Shown here: positions 8,071 through 17,442 of the stretch, in pieces
Layout of the letters: each line of letters opens with the position of its first letter
How positions within the stretch are numbered: the stretch's first letter is position 1
DNA from: Lentisphaeria bacterium
Lineage (GTDB): Bacteria > Verrucomicrobiota > Lentisphaeria > Victivallales > UBA1829
Assembly (NCBI GenBank): GCA_017646015.1
Contig: JAGCNI010000069.1
Span: 33,849 to 97,848, forward strand
Length of the DNA: 64,000 bases
Reading direction: 5' to 3'
Position numbers and translations under genes: made by a program
The notes under the pieces: generated by a model
Databases searched by the model: none
Seen by the model: the letters and a program-made list of their open reading frames with translations, nothing else
What the model was told of the DNA's origin: nothing

Positions 8071-9493
8071 TACATCTGTATCGCAGAGTGTAAAGATTCA
8101 GCCGCCGCTTGAGATCGAATCACTGTTGACAGGCAAGACTGTCTGGTGTTCTTTCAGCGGCGGTTCTGATTCTATGGCTCTGCTTTATTACCTGAAAGAG
8201 CAGGAAAAAAAGATCGGATTCCAATTGCAGGCTGTTCATTTTGAACACGGTTTCCGGGGTGAGGCTTCTTTGGATGATGCCGCATTCTGTCAGCGGATCT
8301 GTCAACAGGAGAATATCCCGTTTCAGCTCTTTCATATTGATGCTCCCACTCATAAATTGAAAGGGGAGGGCGATGAAGAAGCAGCCAGACGTCTCCGGCT
8401 GGATTATTGGAAAAAAATCATATTCAATCCGGAAAACTCTCTGATTGCTTTGGGTCATCATGCAGGCGACCGTATGGAAAATATTTTTCTGCGTCTGTTC
8501 CGTGGTTCAAACTGTTCCGGGCTTTCTTCCATGCGACCTGTCCAGAAGATCGGAGTGTTGACCTTGATCCGTCCTTTTATTGAAACCTCCCGTCATGAGC
8601 TTGAACTCTTCCTGCGGGAACGGGGAATTACGGAATGGTGTCATGATGCGACCAACGAACAGATCCGTTACCGTCGCAATTTTGTGCGTCACGAATTATT
8701 GCCCCGGATCCTGGAGGCTTTTCCTTTTGCTTCCGGCGGTATCCGTCAATCGCTCCGCACTTTGCAAAGTGATGCAGAGTGTTTGGAACAACTTGCAGCT
8801 CATGAATTCAAACGTCTTTCTCCCTCTTTCAAGGTGAAAGATTTACAGGAACTTCACCCTGCACTCCGGGCAAGAGTTCTGCGTATTTTTTTGCAGGATC
8901 AGCTCAGACAACCAGCTTTTGTGCCGGATTCAAATCTGCTTGAGCGTTTTGAAGAATTGTTATCCAATCCCCGTCCGGCGGCACGGATCCCGCTGCCCGG
9001 TGTTTCCGGATGTTATTTGATTTTTCAACATGAAAAACTCACCTTGCTTCAGAGGAGCGATCCGGGGAATGTGGAAAATCAGTCTCAAATCTGGGATCCA
9101 TTGGAACAGACAGAATTTCCATTTGATTCCTCGCTTGTTCTGCACAGTGAAGTGGTCGAACCGGAACAGCTCTTTTTCTCACGGGATAAATCTTCCGCCT
9201 GTTTTGATCTGGACCTGATCGCAGAACAGCTGCCGCTGCAAGTGACTTACTGGCAGGAGGGGGACCGTATGATCCCTTACGGAAAAAAGAGTCCGGTTCG
9301 TCTGAAAAAATTATTTGCTGATGCGTCGGTCAATACAGCGGAACGGAAATATTTTCCAGTGATCCGTCTGGCAGACGGAGAGATTCTGTGGGTGGTCTGT
9401 CTCCGCAACAGTGCCATTGCCCCGGTAACAGCGGAAACCCATCGGGTCTTACGCCTTTTCGTTACGCAGAAACAACTCCAGCACCATCGCTGA
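8051..9493 (+). CDS. tilS: tRNA(Ile)-lysidine synthetase
   Basis: Attaches lysine to C34 of the CAU-anticodon tRNA-Ile, changing its codon reading from AUG to AUA. The PP-loop SGGSDSMALL is at residues 36-45, with VHFEHGFRGE, ALGHHAGDRMENIFLRLFRG and DATNEQIRYRRNFVRHELLP following as in the family. The C-terminal part (QLPLQVTYWQEGDRMIPYG, SPVRLKKLFADASV) is the TilS C-terminal substrate-binding domain. Length is 480. It begins inside trxA and its last 45 bases overlap the 3' end of the convergent asnB gene. Confidence 0.93.
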   Translation: MPLKTHNTSVSQSVKIQPPLEIESLLTGKTVWCSFSGGSDSMALLYYLKEQEKKIGFQLQAVHFEHGFRGEASLDDAAFCQRICQQENIPFQLFHIDAPTHKLKGEGDEEAARRLRLDYWKKIIFNPENSLIALGHHAGDRMENIFLRLFRGSNCSGLSSMRPVQKIGVLTLIRPFIETSRHELELFLRERGITEWCHDATNEQIRYRRNFVRHELLPRILEAFPFASGGIRQSLRTLQSDAECLEQLAAHEFKRLSPSFKVKDLQELHPALRARVLRIFLQDQLRQPAFVPDSNLLERFEELLSNPRPAARIPLPGVSGCYLIFQHEKLTLLQRSDPGNVENQSQIWDPLEQTEFPFDSSLVLHSEVVEPEQLFFSRDKSSACFDLDLIAEQLPLQVTYWQEGDRMIPYGKKSPVRLKKLFADASVNTAERKYFPVIRLADGEILWVVCLRNSAIAPVTAETHRVLRLFVTQKQLQHHR

Positions 9494-11323
9494 GAACAAC
9501 GCATAACTTCTGTCTTTTCCGCTGAGATGATCTGCAATCAGATGACTGATCCCATCGGCTGAAAAAATTCCGCGTTTGATTCCTTCGCTGTCCACCAACA
9601 GGGTGCTCAAAATCAATTCCTGCCATTCATTTCTGAACCAGTCCGCGAGCGGGACACCGAATCCGCGTTTGCGTCTTGCTGCGGCTCCCGGGGGAAGATA
9701 TTTGGCAAATGTATCGCAGAGGATCCGTTTCCGTTTTCCACCGTGTTCTTTGAATTCAGGGGGCAGGGCGGCTGCAAATTCCAGTGTTTTGTAATCCAGA
9801 AATGGCGAACGTACTTCCAGAGAGGCTGTCATACTGGCAGTATCCGCTTTGGTCAGAATATCTCCCGGCAGGTAGGTATGCAGATCAAAACCGGGGACAT
9901 CTGCAGCTTTCTGCAGGAAATGTTCTTTATCGAATCCGGTCAAGGTCGGGGCAACATCCTGAAAGAAATCTCCGCAGAAACTTTTTTTCACCAGTTCATC
10001 GGTATGGGATATGATCCCGAGATAGCGTGCCGCAGTTCCGGAGAGAGCTGTTCCTTTGAGAAAGCGCAGGATCCGTGCGCTCCGGCTTCGTTCATTGCCG
10101 CCCCGGAACAGAGTGGAACAAATTTCAACCATTATTTTCCGCAGAAAATACGGGATGCAGTCAAAGTGTTCCAGATAACGCATGGCAATGTAACGTTCAT
10201 ATCCGTAAAAGACCTCATCGGCACCATCTCCGGAAAGGGCAACAGTCACATTCTCCCGGGCGAATGAACTCAAAAGATAAGTCGGGATCTGTGAGGCATC
10301 CGCAAAAGGCTGTCCATATTCCGTAATCAGTTTCTGCAGGATCCCTGCATCACAGGGATCGACCTGTTTCACATGATGCTCAAGACCGTTTTTGGCAAAT
10401 TGGCGGATCCATTCTGCATTCTGATTGGCAAATTCCCGTTCGTCGTATGCTTTTTCTTTGAATCCGATCGAGTAACAGCGCAAAGGTCCATCGCTTATTT
10501 CCGCTGCCAGCCCTGCAATGATCGTGGAGTCGATCCCGCCGGAAAGAAATACTCCCAGCGGTACATCAGAGATCATACGATCTTTTACCGCATTGCGAAC
10601 CAGTCGATCCAGTTCATGACAGGCATCTTCATAGGAGATGTCGAGCCGTTTCTGACGATTCGCATCCCAGTATCTTGTTTTCCGGCAGAATGCAGCCCCT
10701 GTTTCGAGAATTGTTCCCGGTTCCAGCTGACAGACTTTTTTATAGACTGTGTCATGGGGAATATAGAGCAGGGATAGATAATCCCAGATTGCCTGCGGAT
10801 CGAGTTCATCTGGAAAATCCGGATGCTGACGGAGCGCAGCTATGGAGCTGGCGAAAACAAAATTGCGGTCCGTCTGAAAATAAAAAAGCGGTTTGATTCC
10901 GAGACGGTCTCTTGCCAATAAGAGTTTCTGCTGATTGGAATCGTAAAGCGCAAACGCAAAAAAACCATCCAGTCTGCTGGTCATGTCATTGCCGTATTCT
11001 TCATACAGATGCAGCAGCACTTCTGTATCGGAGACTGTCTTGAATCGGTGACCTTTTCCAGTCAACTCTTCCCGGAGTTGTTTGTAATTGAAGATTTCGC
11101 CGTTGAATGTGACTTGGATCGAACCGTCTTCATTATCCAGCGGTTGTGCTCCAGTGCAAAGGTCGATCACCGCCAGACGACGGTGTCCCAATGCAATATG
11201 ATCCTGAATGAAAACTCCTTCACCGTCGGGTCCGCGGCGTTTCAGTTTTTTCAACATCCCTTCCAGAATATTTTTTTCTGCCGGAGAGTGATCTTTATTC
11301 CAAAAACCAGCAATACCACACAT
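9449..11323 (-). CDS. asnB: Asparagine synthase (glutamine-hydrolysing)
   Basis: Makes asparagine from aspartate, glutamine and ATP. The start at 11323 gives MCGIAGFW, placing the catalytic Cys at position 2 as required once Met is removed; an AGGAGG box lies 8 bases upstream. The N-terminal class II glutaminase shows RRGPDGEG and LGHRRLAVIDL, and the synthetase domain has FLSGGIDSTIIAGL near residue 258 and ALSGDGADEVFYGYERY. The 624 residues fit the longer AsnB type, some of which modify cell-surface or secondary products rather than free aspartate. Its ribosome site is within the end of the upstream GSCFA gene, and its 3' end overlaps tilS. Confidence 0.93.
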   Translation of the reverse strand: MCGIAGFWNKDHSPAEKNILEGMLKKLKRRGPDGEGVFIQDHIALGHRRLAVIDLCTGAQPLDNEDGSIQVTFNGEIFNYKQLREELTGKGHRFKTVSDTEVLLHLYEEYGNDMTSRLDGFFAFALYDSNQQKLLLARDRLGIKPLFYFQTDRNFVFASSIAALRQHPDFPDELDPQAIWDYLSLLYIPHDTVYKKVCQLEPGTILETGAAFCRKTRYWDANRQKRLDISYEDACHELDRLVRNAVKDRMISDVPLGVFLSGGIDSTIIAGLAAEISDGPLRCYSIGFKEKAYDEREFANQNAEWIRQFAKNGLEHHVKQVDPCDAGILQKLITEYGQPFADASQIPTYLLSSFARENVTVALSGDGADEVFYGYERYIAMRYLEHFDCIPYFLRKIMVEICSTLFRGGNERSRSARILRFLKGTALSGTAARYLGIISHTDELVKKSFCGDFFQDVAPTLTGFDKEHFLQKAADVPGFDLHTYLPGDILTKADTASMTASLEVRSPFLDYKTLEFAAALPPEFKEHGGKRKRILCDTFAKYLPPGAAARRKRGFGVPLADWFRNEWQELILSTLLVDSEGIKRGIFSADGISHLIADHLSGKDRSYALFSAMVLELFLRNEKA

Positions 11324-11327
11324 TTTT

Positions 11328-12200
11328 TCATCCTCCTTTTGCAATATGTCCCGCCGCCTTGAGGCGTTTCCGGCTTTCTCTCAGCAGAACATGCGAATCA
11401 TTGTCAAAACATTGTTCCATGAAACGGGAAACAACGATCTCTGTTGCCAGCGGAGAGGGATGCAGCATATCTTCTTTATAAAAACGGTAATCCCGCAGTT
11501 CGTCCATGATGATTTCGTAAGCGGGAAAATAACAAACCCGTTCCTGTTGATCGCAACATTCATGCAATGCAGTCAGGAGCATGGCTTTTGAACGTGCATT
11601 CAATAGGAGATCGCCGGGATAATGCCGGACCGGACTGAGCGTAAAAAGAATTGTTGCCCGGGGACTCAACAAGCAAGCTTGTTGTGCGATCCCGTTGACT
11701 GCATCAAGAGTTTCCGGGAGAGAGAGCAGACGGCAGTTGAATTGATGATTGGGGACTTTATGACAATTTGCGGTGATCTGTTTTGTTTCTTTCCGTTCAT
11801 ATACGACCGCAGACGAGAGCGTTACCAGAAAGAGGTCAGCCTGTTCTGCATTTTTTCTGAAGATTTCCATGCTTTCATTGCATTTCCGGCAGAGTTCCGA
11901 ACGGTCCGGATCGGAAAAAGATCCATGATGAGCCCAGGAATGCCACTTCCCGTTGAATTGGAAAAATTCATCTTCTGCGTATGACTCCATGGAAACGATC
12001 CTGCGGATGGATTCATAGATCGAAAAAGGATTATACAAAATTCCGTTTGGGTTGGCAGATCCTTTGAATCCTGCGGCAAAAAGTTCATCCGTGATCCGTT
12101 CCGAGAAACAGGAACCCTGCGATACAAGGATCGTTTCCGGGGTGAACTTCGGCAGATTCCATTGGAAGTGAACGGGTGTAGTCAGATTCAAATCTTTCAT
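11328..12200 (-). CDS. GSCFA-domain protein
   Basis: The 290-residue product carries the GSCFA signature near its N-terminus: LVSQGSCFSERITDELFAAG, then NPNGILYNPFSIYESI, and later LFTLSPVRHYPGDLLLNARSKAML and YFPAYEIIMDELRDYRFY with DMLHPSPLA. The family resembles SGNH esterases (GSC for the nucleophile serine block, and a C-terminal D..H pair) and its role is unknown. It overlaps the recD2 stop through ATGA and ends 5 bases before asnB, so all three are co-translated. No signal peptide is present. Confidence 0.88.
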   Translation of the reverse strand: MKDLNLTTPVHFQWNLPKFTPETILVSQGSCFSERITDELFAAGFKGSANPNGILYNPFSIYESIRRIVSMESYAEDEFFQFNGKWHSWAHHGSFSDPDRSELCRKCNESMEIFRKNAEQADLFLVTLSSAVVYERKETKQITANCHKVPNHQFNCRLLSLPETLDAVNGIAQQACLLSPRATILFTLSPVRHYPGDLLLNARSKAMLLTALHECCDQQERVCYFPAYEIIMDELRDYRFYKEDMLHPSPLATEIVVSRFMEQCFDNDSHVLLRESRKRLKAAGHIAKGG

Positions 12201-14425
12201 TTGCCGTTCTCCAGAATTTTATACATTTTGCGGAATGCTTCCTCGAAACGTTCCCGCAAGAGAGAGTGACGCGGTTCCCGGATCGAATTGCGTACAGCCA
12301 TGGAAACAGCTTTTCGGGAGCCGACTAAAATCATCAGTTTTTTGGCACGGGTCATGCCGGTATAAAGCAGATTCCGCTGCAGCATCATATAATGTTGTGT
12401 GAGGATCGGCATGACAACTGCGGGAAATTCACTGCCCTGTGATTTGTGAACGGTTACAGCGTATGCCGTTGTGATTTGATCGGCTTCCTGAAATTTGTAT
12501 TCGATATCTCCGGCATCGAAACGGATCGTGAAAGAACTCTCGGCATGGTGGATGGAAAGGATCGTTCCCATTTCACCATTGAAAATTCCCTTGTCATAAT
12601 TATTGGAGATCTGCATGACTTTGTCGCCGACATGGAAAATCCTTTCACCGGCACGGAATCCTGCTGTATTGGGATTGAGTTTTGATTGCAAACGTTCATT
12701 GAGCTGTACTGTGCCGCAGATCCCGCGGTTCATCGGGGTCAGAACTTGAATTTCATCCCGTGGATCGAACCCGAAACGTTTGGGGATGCGTTCAATGACC
12801 ATCCGTTCGATCAAGGATGCAACTTCTTCGGGATCATCTTTTTCGATCCAGTAAAAATCAGCCGTTTCACCATTGGGTGCCGGGGGAATATCCGGAATAT
12901 ATCCGGCATTCACATCGTGTGCCGCCCGGATGATCCCACTGCCATTGCCCTGACGGAAGATTTTTGTCAGACGTGAAACTGCAATTTGACGGGAGGCAAT
13001 CATATCATTCAGAACAGACCCCGGGCCCACGGAAGGCAACTGATCTGCATCGCCCACCAGCACAACGGTTGCGCCCGGACGGACTGCCCGGAAAAAGGCG
13101 ACAGATAAGGGCAGGTCAAGCATGGAAACTTCATCCAGAACATACAACTGATAGGGCAGCGGATTATTTTTGCCATGCACAAATTGCCGTTGGATCGGAT
13201 CCCATTTCAGCAACCGGTGCAGTGTCAATGCTGTTTCTCCGGTGGTTTCACTCATCCGTTTGGCTGCCCGTCCGGTTGGTGCGGCAAGTACCAGATTCAG
13301 ATTGGCGACCCGGGCACGACGGACAATTTCCGAAACGACCGTTGTTTTCCCCACCCCGGGTCCCCCCGTGATGATACTGAGTGGATTTTTGCCCGCCTGT
13401 TCCACGGCACTGAGTTGTTCATCGGAAAATCGGGAATCCGGTAATGGTTTGTGACGGAGGATCCTTTCTCCGTAATGTTTTCTGCAACCGGCAAGATGGG
13501 ATAACAGTAAAGGCAATTCCTGTTCACAACGCAGTAAGCCCGGTTCATAGACCATCGGTGTCTGATCGGGTGCGGGGAATATGACCGCAGTTCCGGCGGT
13601 AATTGCCTGATCCAATGCGGAAAAAGCATATTCCTGTTCAATCTCCAGAAGTTCGCCAAGAACATTGATAAAATCCTCTTTGGGCATGCAGACATGTCCG
13701 CTCAGACGGATTTGAGAGAGTGCGTAGCTGACACCTGAGACCAAACGCTGCGGTGCGATTTTACCGATTCCCGCTTTGGCAGCGATCTTATCTGCCATGA
13801 CAAATCCGATGCCGTCCACTTCGGATGCCAGACGGTATGGATTTTCCTGCAGAACTTCTGCCGATGAATCTCCGTAAATGTTATAAATTTTTGAAAAATA
13901 AGCATTTGTGATCCCCAGACTCTGCATGTAAATTTGCAGATTCCGTTTTTCTGCACCGTTTTTCCATGCTTTCCGGATTTCAGCGATCCGTTTTTTTCCC
14001 AATCCGGGAACTTCTTTCAAACGGGCAGAGGCATTATTGAGGATCTCCAACGTTTCTGTGCCGAATGTTTTGACGATCGCCTTGGCATATTTTGCTCCGA
14101 TCCCTTTGATTGCTCCGGAAGAGAGATATTTTTCAATTCCCTCCACGGTTGTCGGCAGAGAAACAGAAAAAGAACTGACCCGGAAACGTCTGCCGTAATC
14201 TTTATGATTTTCCCAGCGTCCGGTCAGTTCCACTCCCTGCCCGGGAGTGATTCCGGGCAAGGTCCCGCAAATGCAGTGAAGTTCGCCTTCCGCATCCAGC
14301 AGGGAAAGAACCTGAAAACCATTGTCCTCATTGGCATAAATGATTTTTTCGATCTTTCCCCGGAGCGATAATTCCGTAAGTGCACCTTGAGCGGCGTTTT
14401 GATTGAGCGGCAGATCTTCAGACAT
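12197..14425 (-). CDS. recD2: ATP-dependent DNA helicase RecD2
   Basis: A 5'-3' superfamily 1 helicase of the RecD2 type, which works without RecBC. The 742 residues have the expected order: N-terminal OB-like segment, helix-hairpin-helix repeats (GIGAKYAKAIVKTFG, VPGLGKKRIAEI), Walker A GGPGVGKTTV near residue 355, Walker B-type YVLDEVSMLD, GDADQLPSVGPG, FRQ and the C-terminal TTAYAVTVHKSQGSEFP and LLYTGMTRAKKLMILVG. It follows the purine gene by 23 bases and overlaps the GSCFA gene. Confidence 0.95.
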   Translation of the reverse strand: MSEDLPLNQNAAQGALTELSLRGKIEKIIYANEDNGFQVLSLLDAEGELHCICGTLPGITPGQGVELTGRWENHKDYGRRFRVSSFSVSLPTTVEGIEKYLSSGAIKGIGAKYAKAIVKTFGTETLEILNNASARLKEVPGLGKKRIAEIRKAWKNGAEKRNLQIYMQSLGITNAYFSKIYNIYGDSSAEVLQENPYRLASEVDGIGFVMADKIAAKAGIGKIAPQRLVSGVSYALSQIRLSGHVCMPKEDFINVLGELLEIEQEYAFSALDQAITAGTAVIFPAPDQTPMVYEPGLLRCEQELPLLLSHLAGCRKHYGERILRHKPLPDSRFSDEQLSAVEQAGKNPLSIITGGPGVGKTTVVSEIVRRARVANLNLVLAAPTGRAAKRMSETTGETALTLHRLLKWDPIQRQFVHGKNNPLPYQLYVLDEVSMLDLPLSVAFFRAVRPGATVVLVGDADQLPSVGPGSVLNDMIASRQIAVSRLTKIFRQGNGSGIIRAAHDVNAGYIPDIPPAPNGETADFYWIEKDDPEEVASLIERMVIERIPKRFGFDPRDEIQVLTPMNRGICGTVQLNERLQSKLNPNTAGFRAGERIFHVGDKVMQISNNYDKGIFNGEMGTILSIHHAESSFTIRFDAGDIEYKFQEADQITTAYAVTVHKSQGSEFPAVVMPILTQHYMMLQRNLLYTGMTRAKKLMILVGSRKAVSMAVRNSIREPRHSLLRERFEEAFRKMYKILENGK

Positions 14426-14448
14426 TCCGGGATGATCCTGTTATAAGA

Positions 14449-15570
14449 TCAATGATGGGAGAAAACCCGTTCCGGAGCGTGACGGAGCACGACACCCAGT
14501 TCATTGGCACGTTTGATCACATCGGCATCTTTGAGAGAACCGGAGGGAGCGACCAGAGCTTTGATCCCGGCTTTTGCTGCCACTTCGACTGCATCATAGA
14601 AGGGGAAGAATCCGTCGCTGGACATGACTGCGCCTTCCAGAGAGTTGGGACCCTGATATTTCTGTTTGAATTTTTCAATAGCCTGTTCGACAGCTCCGAC
14701 ACGATCCTGTTCACCGGTTCCGACAGCCAGAGTTTGACCGTTTTTCACAATGATAACACCGTTGGAGCGGACACTGATATTGATATACCATGCATCCAGC
14801 AGATCTTCCATCTGTTCGGGAGTGGGTTCCACGGTGGAGACCTGAGGACCGCAAGCCTTGTTTTCACCGGAGGCGGCGGGGAGATCTTCTGCGGAACGGA
14901 CATTGGTCAGGAGGGGAGCGGCAACAACCAGAGTACCGTCACAGAGGACTTTGAAAGTATTGAAACGTCCATCGGGATCGTCTCCGACAAATTTCGGCAG
15001 GGAGGCGATATCGCCGCACTGGAGGATACGGATCTGTTTATTGAGTTTGAAACGTTCCTGATCGTTGAAGATGACCAGAGCATCTTCATCGTATGCGGGA
15101 GCGACAACACATTCGCAGAATGTGCTCATGATTTCTTCGGCGGTGGCGGCATCGACTTTGACGTTGAATGCGATCACACTTCCGAAAGCGGCACGGGCAT
15201 CACAGTCACGTGCTTTGATGTAAACATCTTTCAGGGTTTCACCGTCACGCATGACAGCTGCGCCGCTGGGGTTGACGTGTTTCATGACAGCGCATGCGGC
15301 TTTGTCAAAATATTTGACGATATTGAGAGCACCGGAAATATCTTCGAGGTTTGTCTGGGAGAGACCGCTTTTTCCATTTTTCAATGTTTTCATATCAGCG
15401 AGAGCCCCATGACCGCCTGCGGGGGTGTAAAATGCGGCGGGCTGATGAGGATTTGTTCCATAACGGAGGTCATCATTTTTGATAAATTTCCGTGTTCCGG
15501 CAGTAATTTCTTCCGGAAAGTCTCCGACATTGCGTGTCAGATACGTGTTTCCTGCTAATTTTTCAGCCAT
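14449..15570 (-). CDS. AICAR formyltransferase-only protein (no IMP cyclohydrolase domain)
   Basis: Transfers formyl from 10-formyl-THF to AICAR in purine synthesis. The 373 residues match only the C-terminal transformylase half of PurH: the domain-opening DLRYGTNPHQPAAFY, the catalytic K-H pair in VMKHVNPSGAA, FGSVIAFNVKVD and SNGVIIVKNGQTLAVGTGEQ, DGFFPF and the ending in His-His. The roughly 195-residue MGS-like IMP cyclohydrolase domain normally in front is missing; the gene starts cleanly with its own ATG, so this looks like a natural single-domain form rather than a truncation. A separate cyclohydrolase must exist elsewhere. It heads an operon with recD2 and is divergent from tmk. Confidence 0.9.
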   Translation of the reverse strand: MAEKLAGNTYLTRNVGDFPEEITAGTRKFIKNDDLRYGTNPHQPAAFYTPAGGHGALADMKTLKNGKSGLSQTNLEDISGALNIVKYFDKAACAVMKHVNPSGAAVMRDGETLKDVYIKARDCDARAAFGSVIAFNVKVDAATAEEIMSTFCECVVAPAYDEDALVIFNDQERFKLNKQIRILQCGDIASLPKFVGDDPDGRFNTFKVLCDGTLVVAAPLLTNVRSAEDLPAASGENKACGPQVSTVEPTPEQMEDLLDAWYINISVRSNGVIIVKNGQTLAVGTGEQDRVGAVEQAIEKFKQKYQGPNSLEGAVMSSDGFFPFYDAVEVAAKAGIKALVAPSGSLKDADVIKRANELGVVLRHAPERVFSHH

Positions 15571-15693
15571 TTTTCAATCTCCATTTGAAGGTTTCAATTT
15601 TTGTGATATTGTTATAGATAAATTTTAAGGTATCAATTTACAATCAAATTGGTAGATTCGCAAATATAAAGAATAAAAAAGACGGATTTTCCT

Positions 15694-16335
15694 GTGAAAA
15701 AAGGCTTATTTATCACGTTTGAGGGAATGGAAGGCTGCGGAAAGAGCACACAAATCCAGCTTCTTGCCGAAAAACTCCGTTCTGCGGGACATATTGTAGA
15801 GATCACCCGTTCACCGGGAGGAACCCCTGTGGCGGAAAAAATCCGGGAGCTGTTGAAAGTGCCGACTCCCGGAGATGATCTGGAACCGGAAACAGAATTG
15901 CTTCTCTTCGGAGCCTGTCATGCTCAGATGACACGGCATCTTGTTCAGCCGCTTCTTGCCAAAGGCGGGATCCTGCTGTGTGACCGTTTTTTTGATTCCA
16001 CAACCGCCTATCAGGGATATGCCCGCGGGCTCGGTGCGGAAAAAGTGCGTCAGATCAACCGTTTTTCCTGTGGGGATGTGGAACCGGATCTGACTTTGTT
16101 GTTGGATCTTGATCCGGAAATCGGGATCGCCCGCAGCCGGAAAAGAGGCGGGGCAGAGGGGGATCGTTTCGATTCCGAAAAAATGAAATTTCATCAGGAT
16201 GTACGGAATGCCTTTCTGACATTGGCGGCTGAAAATCCGCATCGTTTCCGGATCATTCATGCCGCCGGAACACAGGACGAGGTACATCAGGAGATCATGG
16301 AGGCTGTTTATGGAAAGCTGGCAGAGTTATCTTGA
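15694..16335 (+). CDS. tmk: Thymidylate kinase
   Basis: Phosphorylates dTMP to dTDP. The 213 residues are the usual size, with the P-loop GMEGCGKST at 11-19, a DR(F/Y) motif in LLCDRFFDSTTAYQGYARG, and the Arg-rich LID GIARSRKRGG. The start is GTG at 15694, supported by the family-typical N-terminus KKGLFITFEGMEG; the ribosome site is weak. It overlaps holB by 26 bases, a common arrangement since both serve DNA replication. Confidence 0.94.
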   Translation: MKKGLFITFEGMEGCGKSTQIQLLAEKLRSAGHIVEITRSPGGTPVAEKIRELLKVPTPGDDLEPETELLLFGACHAQMTRHLVQPLLAKGGILLCDRFFDSTTAYQGYARGLGAEKVRQINRFSCGDVEPDLTLLLDLDPEIGIARSRKRGGAEGDRFDSEKMKFHQDVRNAFLTLAAENPHRFRIIHAAGTQDEVHQEIMEAVYGKLAELS

Positions 16336-17374
16336 AAAATTTCCCATTCCGATGACGGCGTTGAGCCGGGCAAAAAAAGGGGACCGTATGGCTCATGCTT
16401 ATCTGTTGGTCTCCTCCAATCCGGATTACCGTCTGGATTTTCCCATGCTGCTTGCCTGTCTGCGTGTTTGTGTGAATCCGAATCCGGATGGTTCTCCCTG
16501 TATGGAATGCAAAGAGTGCAAAAAAATCCAAAACGGTCTGTATCCGGATTTTCATGTGCTTTCTCCTGCATCCAAAGCCCGTGAAATCGTGATCGGAAAA
16601 GATTCCGATGATCCGGATACATTGCGCTGGTTTGAGGCTCAATTTCATTTGAGCAGTATTTCTGAATGGAAAATCGGAGTGATCCAGGAAGCGGATACCA
16701 TGAATGAATCTGCACAGAATGCGTTTTTGAAAACCTTGGAAGAACCTCCCGGGAAATGTCTTTTCATTCTGACCACCGGGCGGGCATCCAATCTGCTGCC
16801 GACCGTCCGTTCACGCTGTCAACTTCTTGCCTTGACAGACAACCGTTGTGAATACCGTTTTCCTCGCTGTTCTGATATTCCTGCGATTCTGGAAAATCTT
16901 GCTTTGCAGCCGCAGCGGAGTCTGATGCGTGCGGAAGATTGTACCCGTTCTCTGTTGGAAATATCCTCTTCTCTTTTGAGTGCAGCCCAGGCGGTTGCCG
17001 CTGAACGCTGGGCTCCCCGTCTGGAGGCTGCCAAAGAGTTGGAAAATGCCGGTGTGAAGTTGATCGAAAAACGCATTGACGGTGAAGCCGGAAGTGAATA
17101 CCGCCGCAACCGGGAACAGTTTATCAGTCTGATCCATACCTGGTTTGCTCAACTTGTTCTGCTTGCGGAAGGAATGGATTTGAGTATTATGCCGAATCCG
17201 GAAGTCATGCCGGATCCGGAGAAAGTCCGGAAACTGGTGACAGTTGATCGGGCGCACCGGATGCTGGAATCGGCTGAATCTCTGTTGGGAGCCCTGCGGA
17301 CAAATGTCAATGACGAGTTGGCTTTGCGGACTTTTTGTCTGGCGATCAATCAGATGTTGAAAAAGCCGGTGTGA
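16310..17374 (+). CDS. holB: DNA polymerase III delta-prime subunit
   Basis: Clamp-loader subunit. The 354-residue product has the four-cysteine zinc module (C54, C64, C67, C70), an N-terminal HAYLLVSSN without a functional P-loop as is usual for delta-prime, the helix LKTLEEPPGKCLFIL and the SRC sensor in LLPTVRSRCQLL. The ATG at 16310 inside tmk was chosen over the longer frame because it gives the normal start of the family and has a GGAGG site upstream. It is followed by a strong bidirectional terminator. Confidence 0.9.
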   Translation: MESWQSYLEKFPIPMTALSRAKKGDRMAHAYLLVSSNPDYRLDFPMLLACLRVCVNPNPDGSPCMECKECKKIQNGLYPDFHVLSPASKAREIVIGKDSDDPDTLRWFEAQFHLSSISEWKIGVIQEADTMNESAQNAFLKTLEEPPGKCLFILTTGRASNLLPTVRSRCQLLALTDNRCEYRFPRCSDIPAILENLALQPQRSLMRAEDCTRSLLEISSSLLSAAQAVAAERWAPRLEAAKELENAGVKLIEKRIDGEAGSEYRRNREQFISLIHTWFAQLVLLAEGMDLSIMPNPEVMPDPEKVRKLVTVDRAHRMLESAESLLGALRTNVNDELALRTFCLAINQMLKKPV

Positions 17375-17390
17375 TTTTCCGTATTTACAG

Positions 17391-17440
17391 AAAAAAATAT
17401 GCCCGTCAGATTCGTTGTTTCGGATCGGCGGGCATTTTTT
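17391..17440. terminator. Bidirectional terminator between holB and isomerase-like gene
   Basis: ATGCCCG (17399-17405) pairs with CGGGCAT (17429-17435), with an inner GATTCG/CGGATC pairing. A seven-A run lies on the left and a T run on the right, so it can serve both convergent genes. Confidence 0.8.
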
Positions 17441-17442
17441 GC

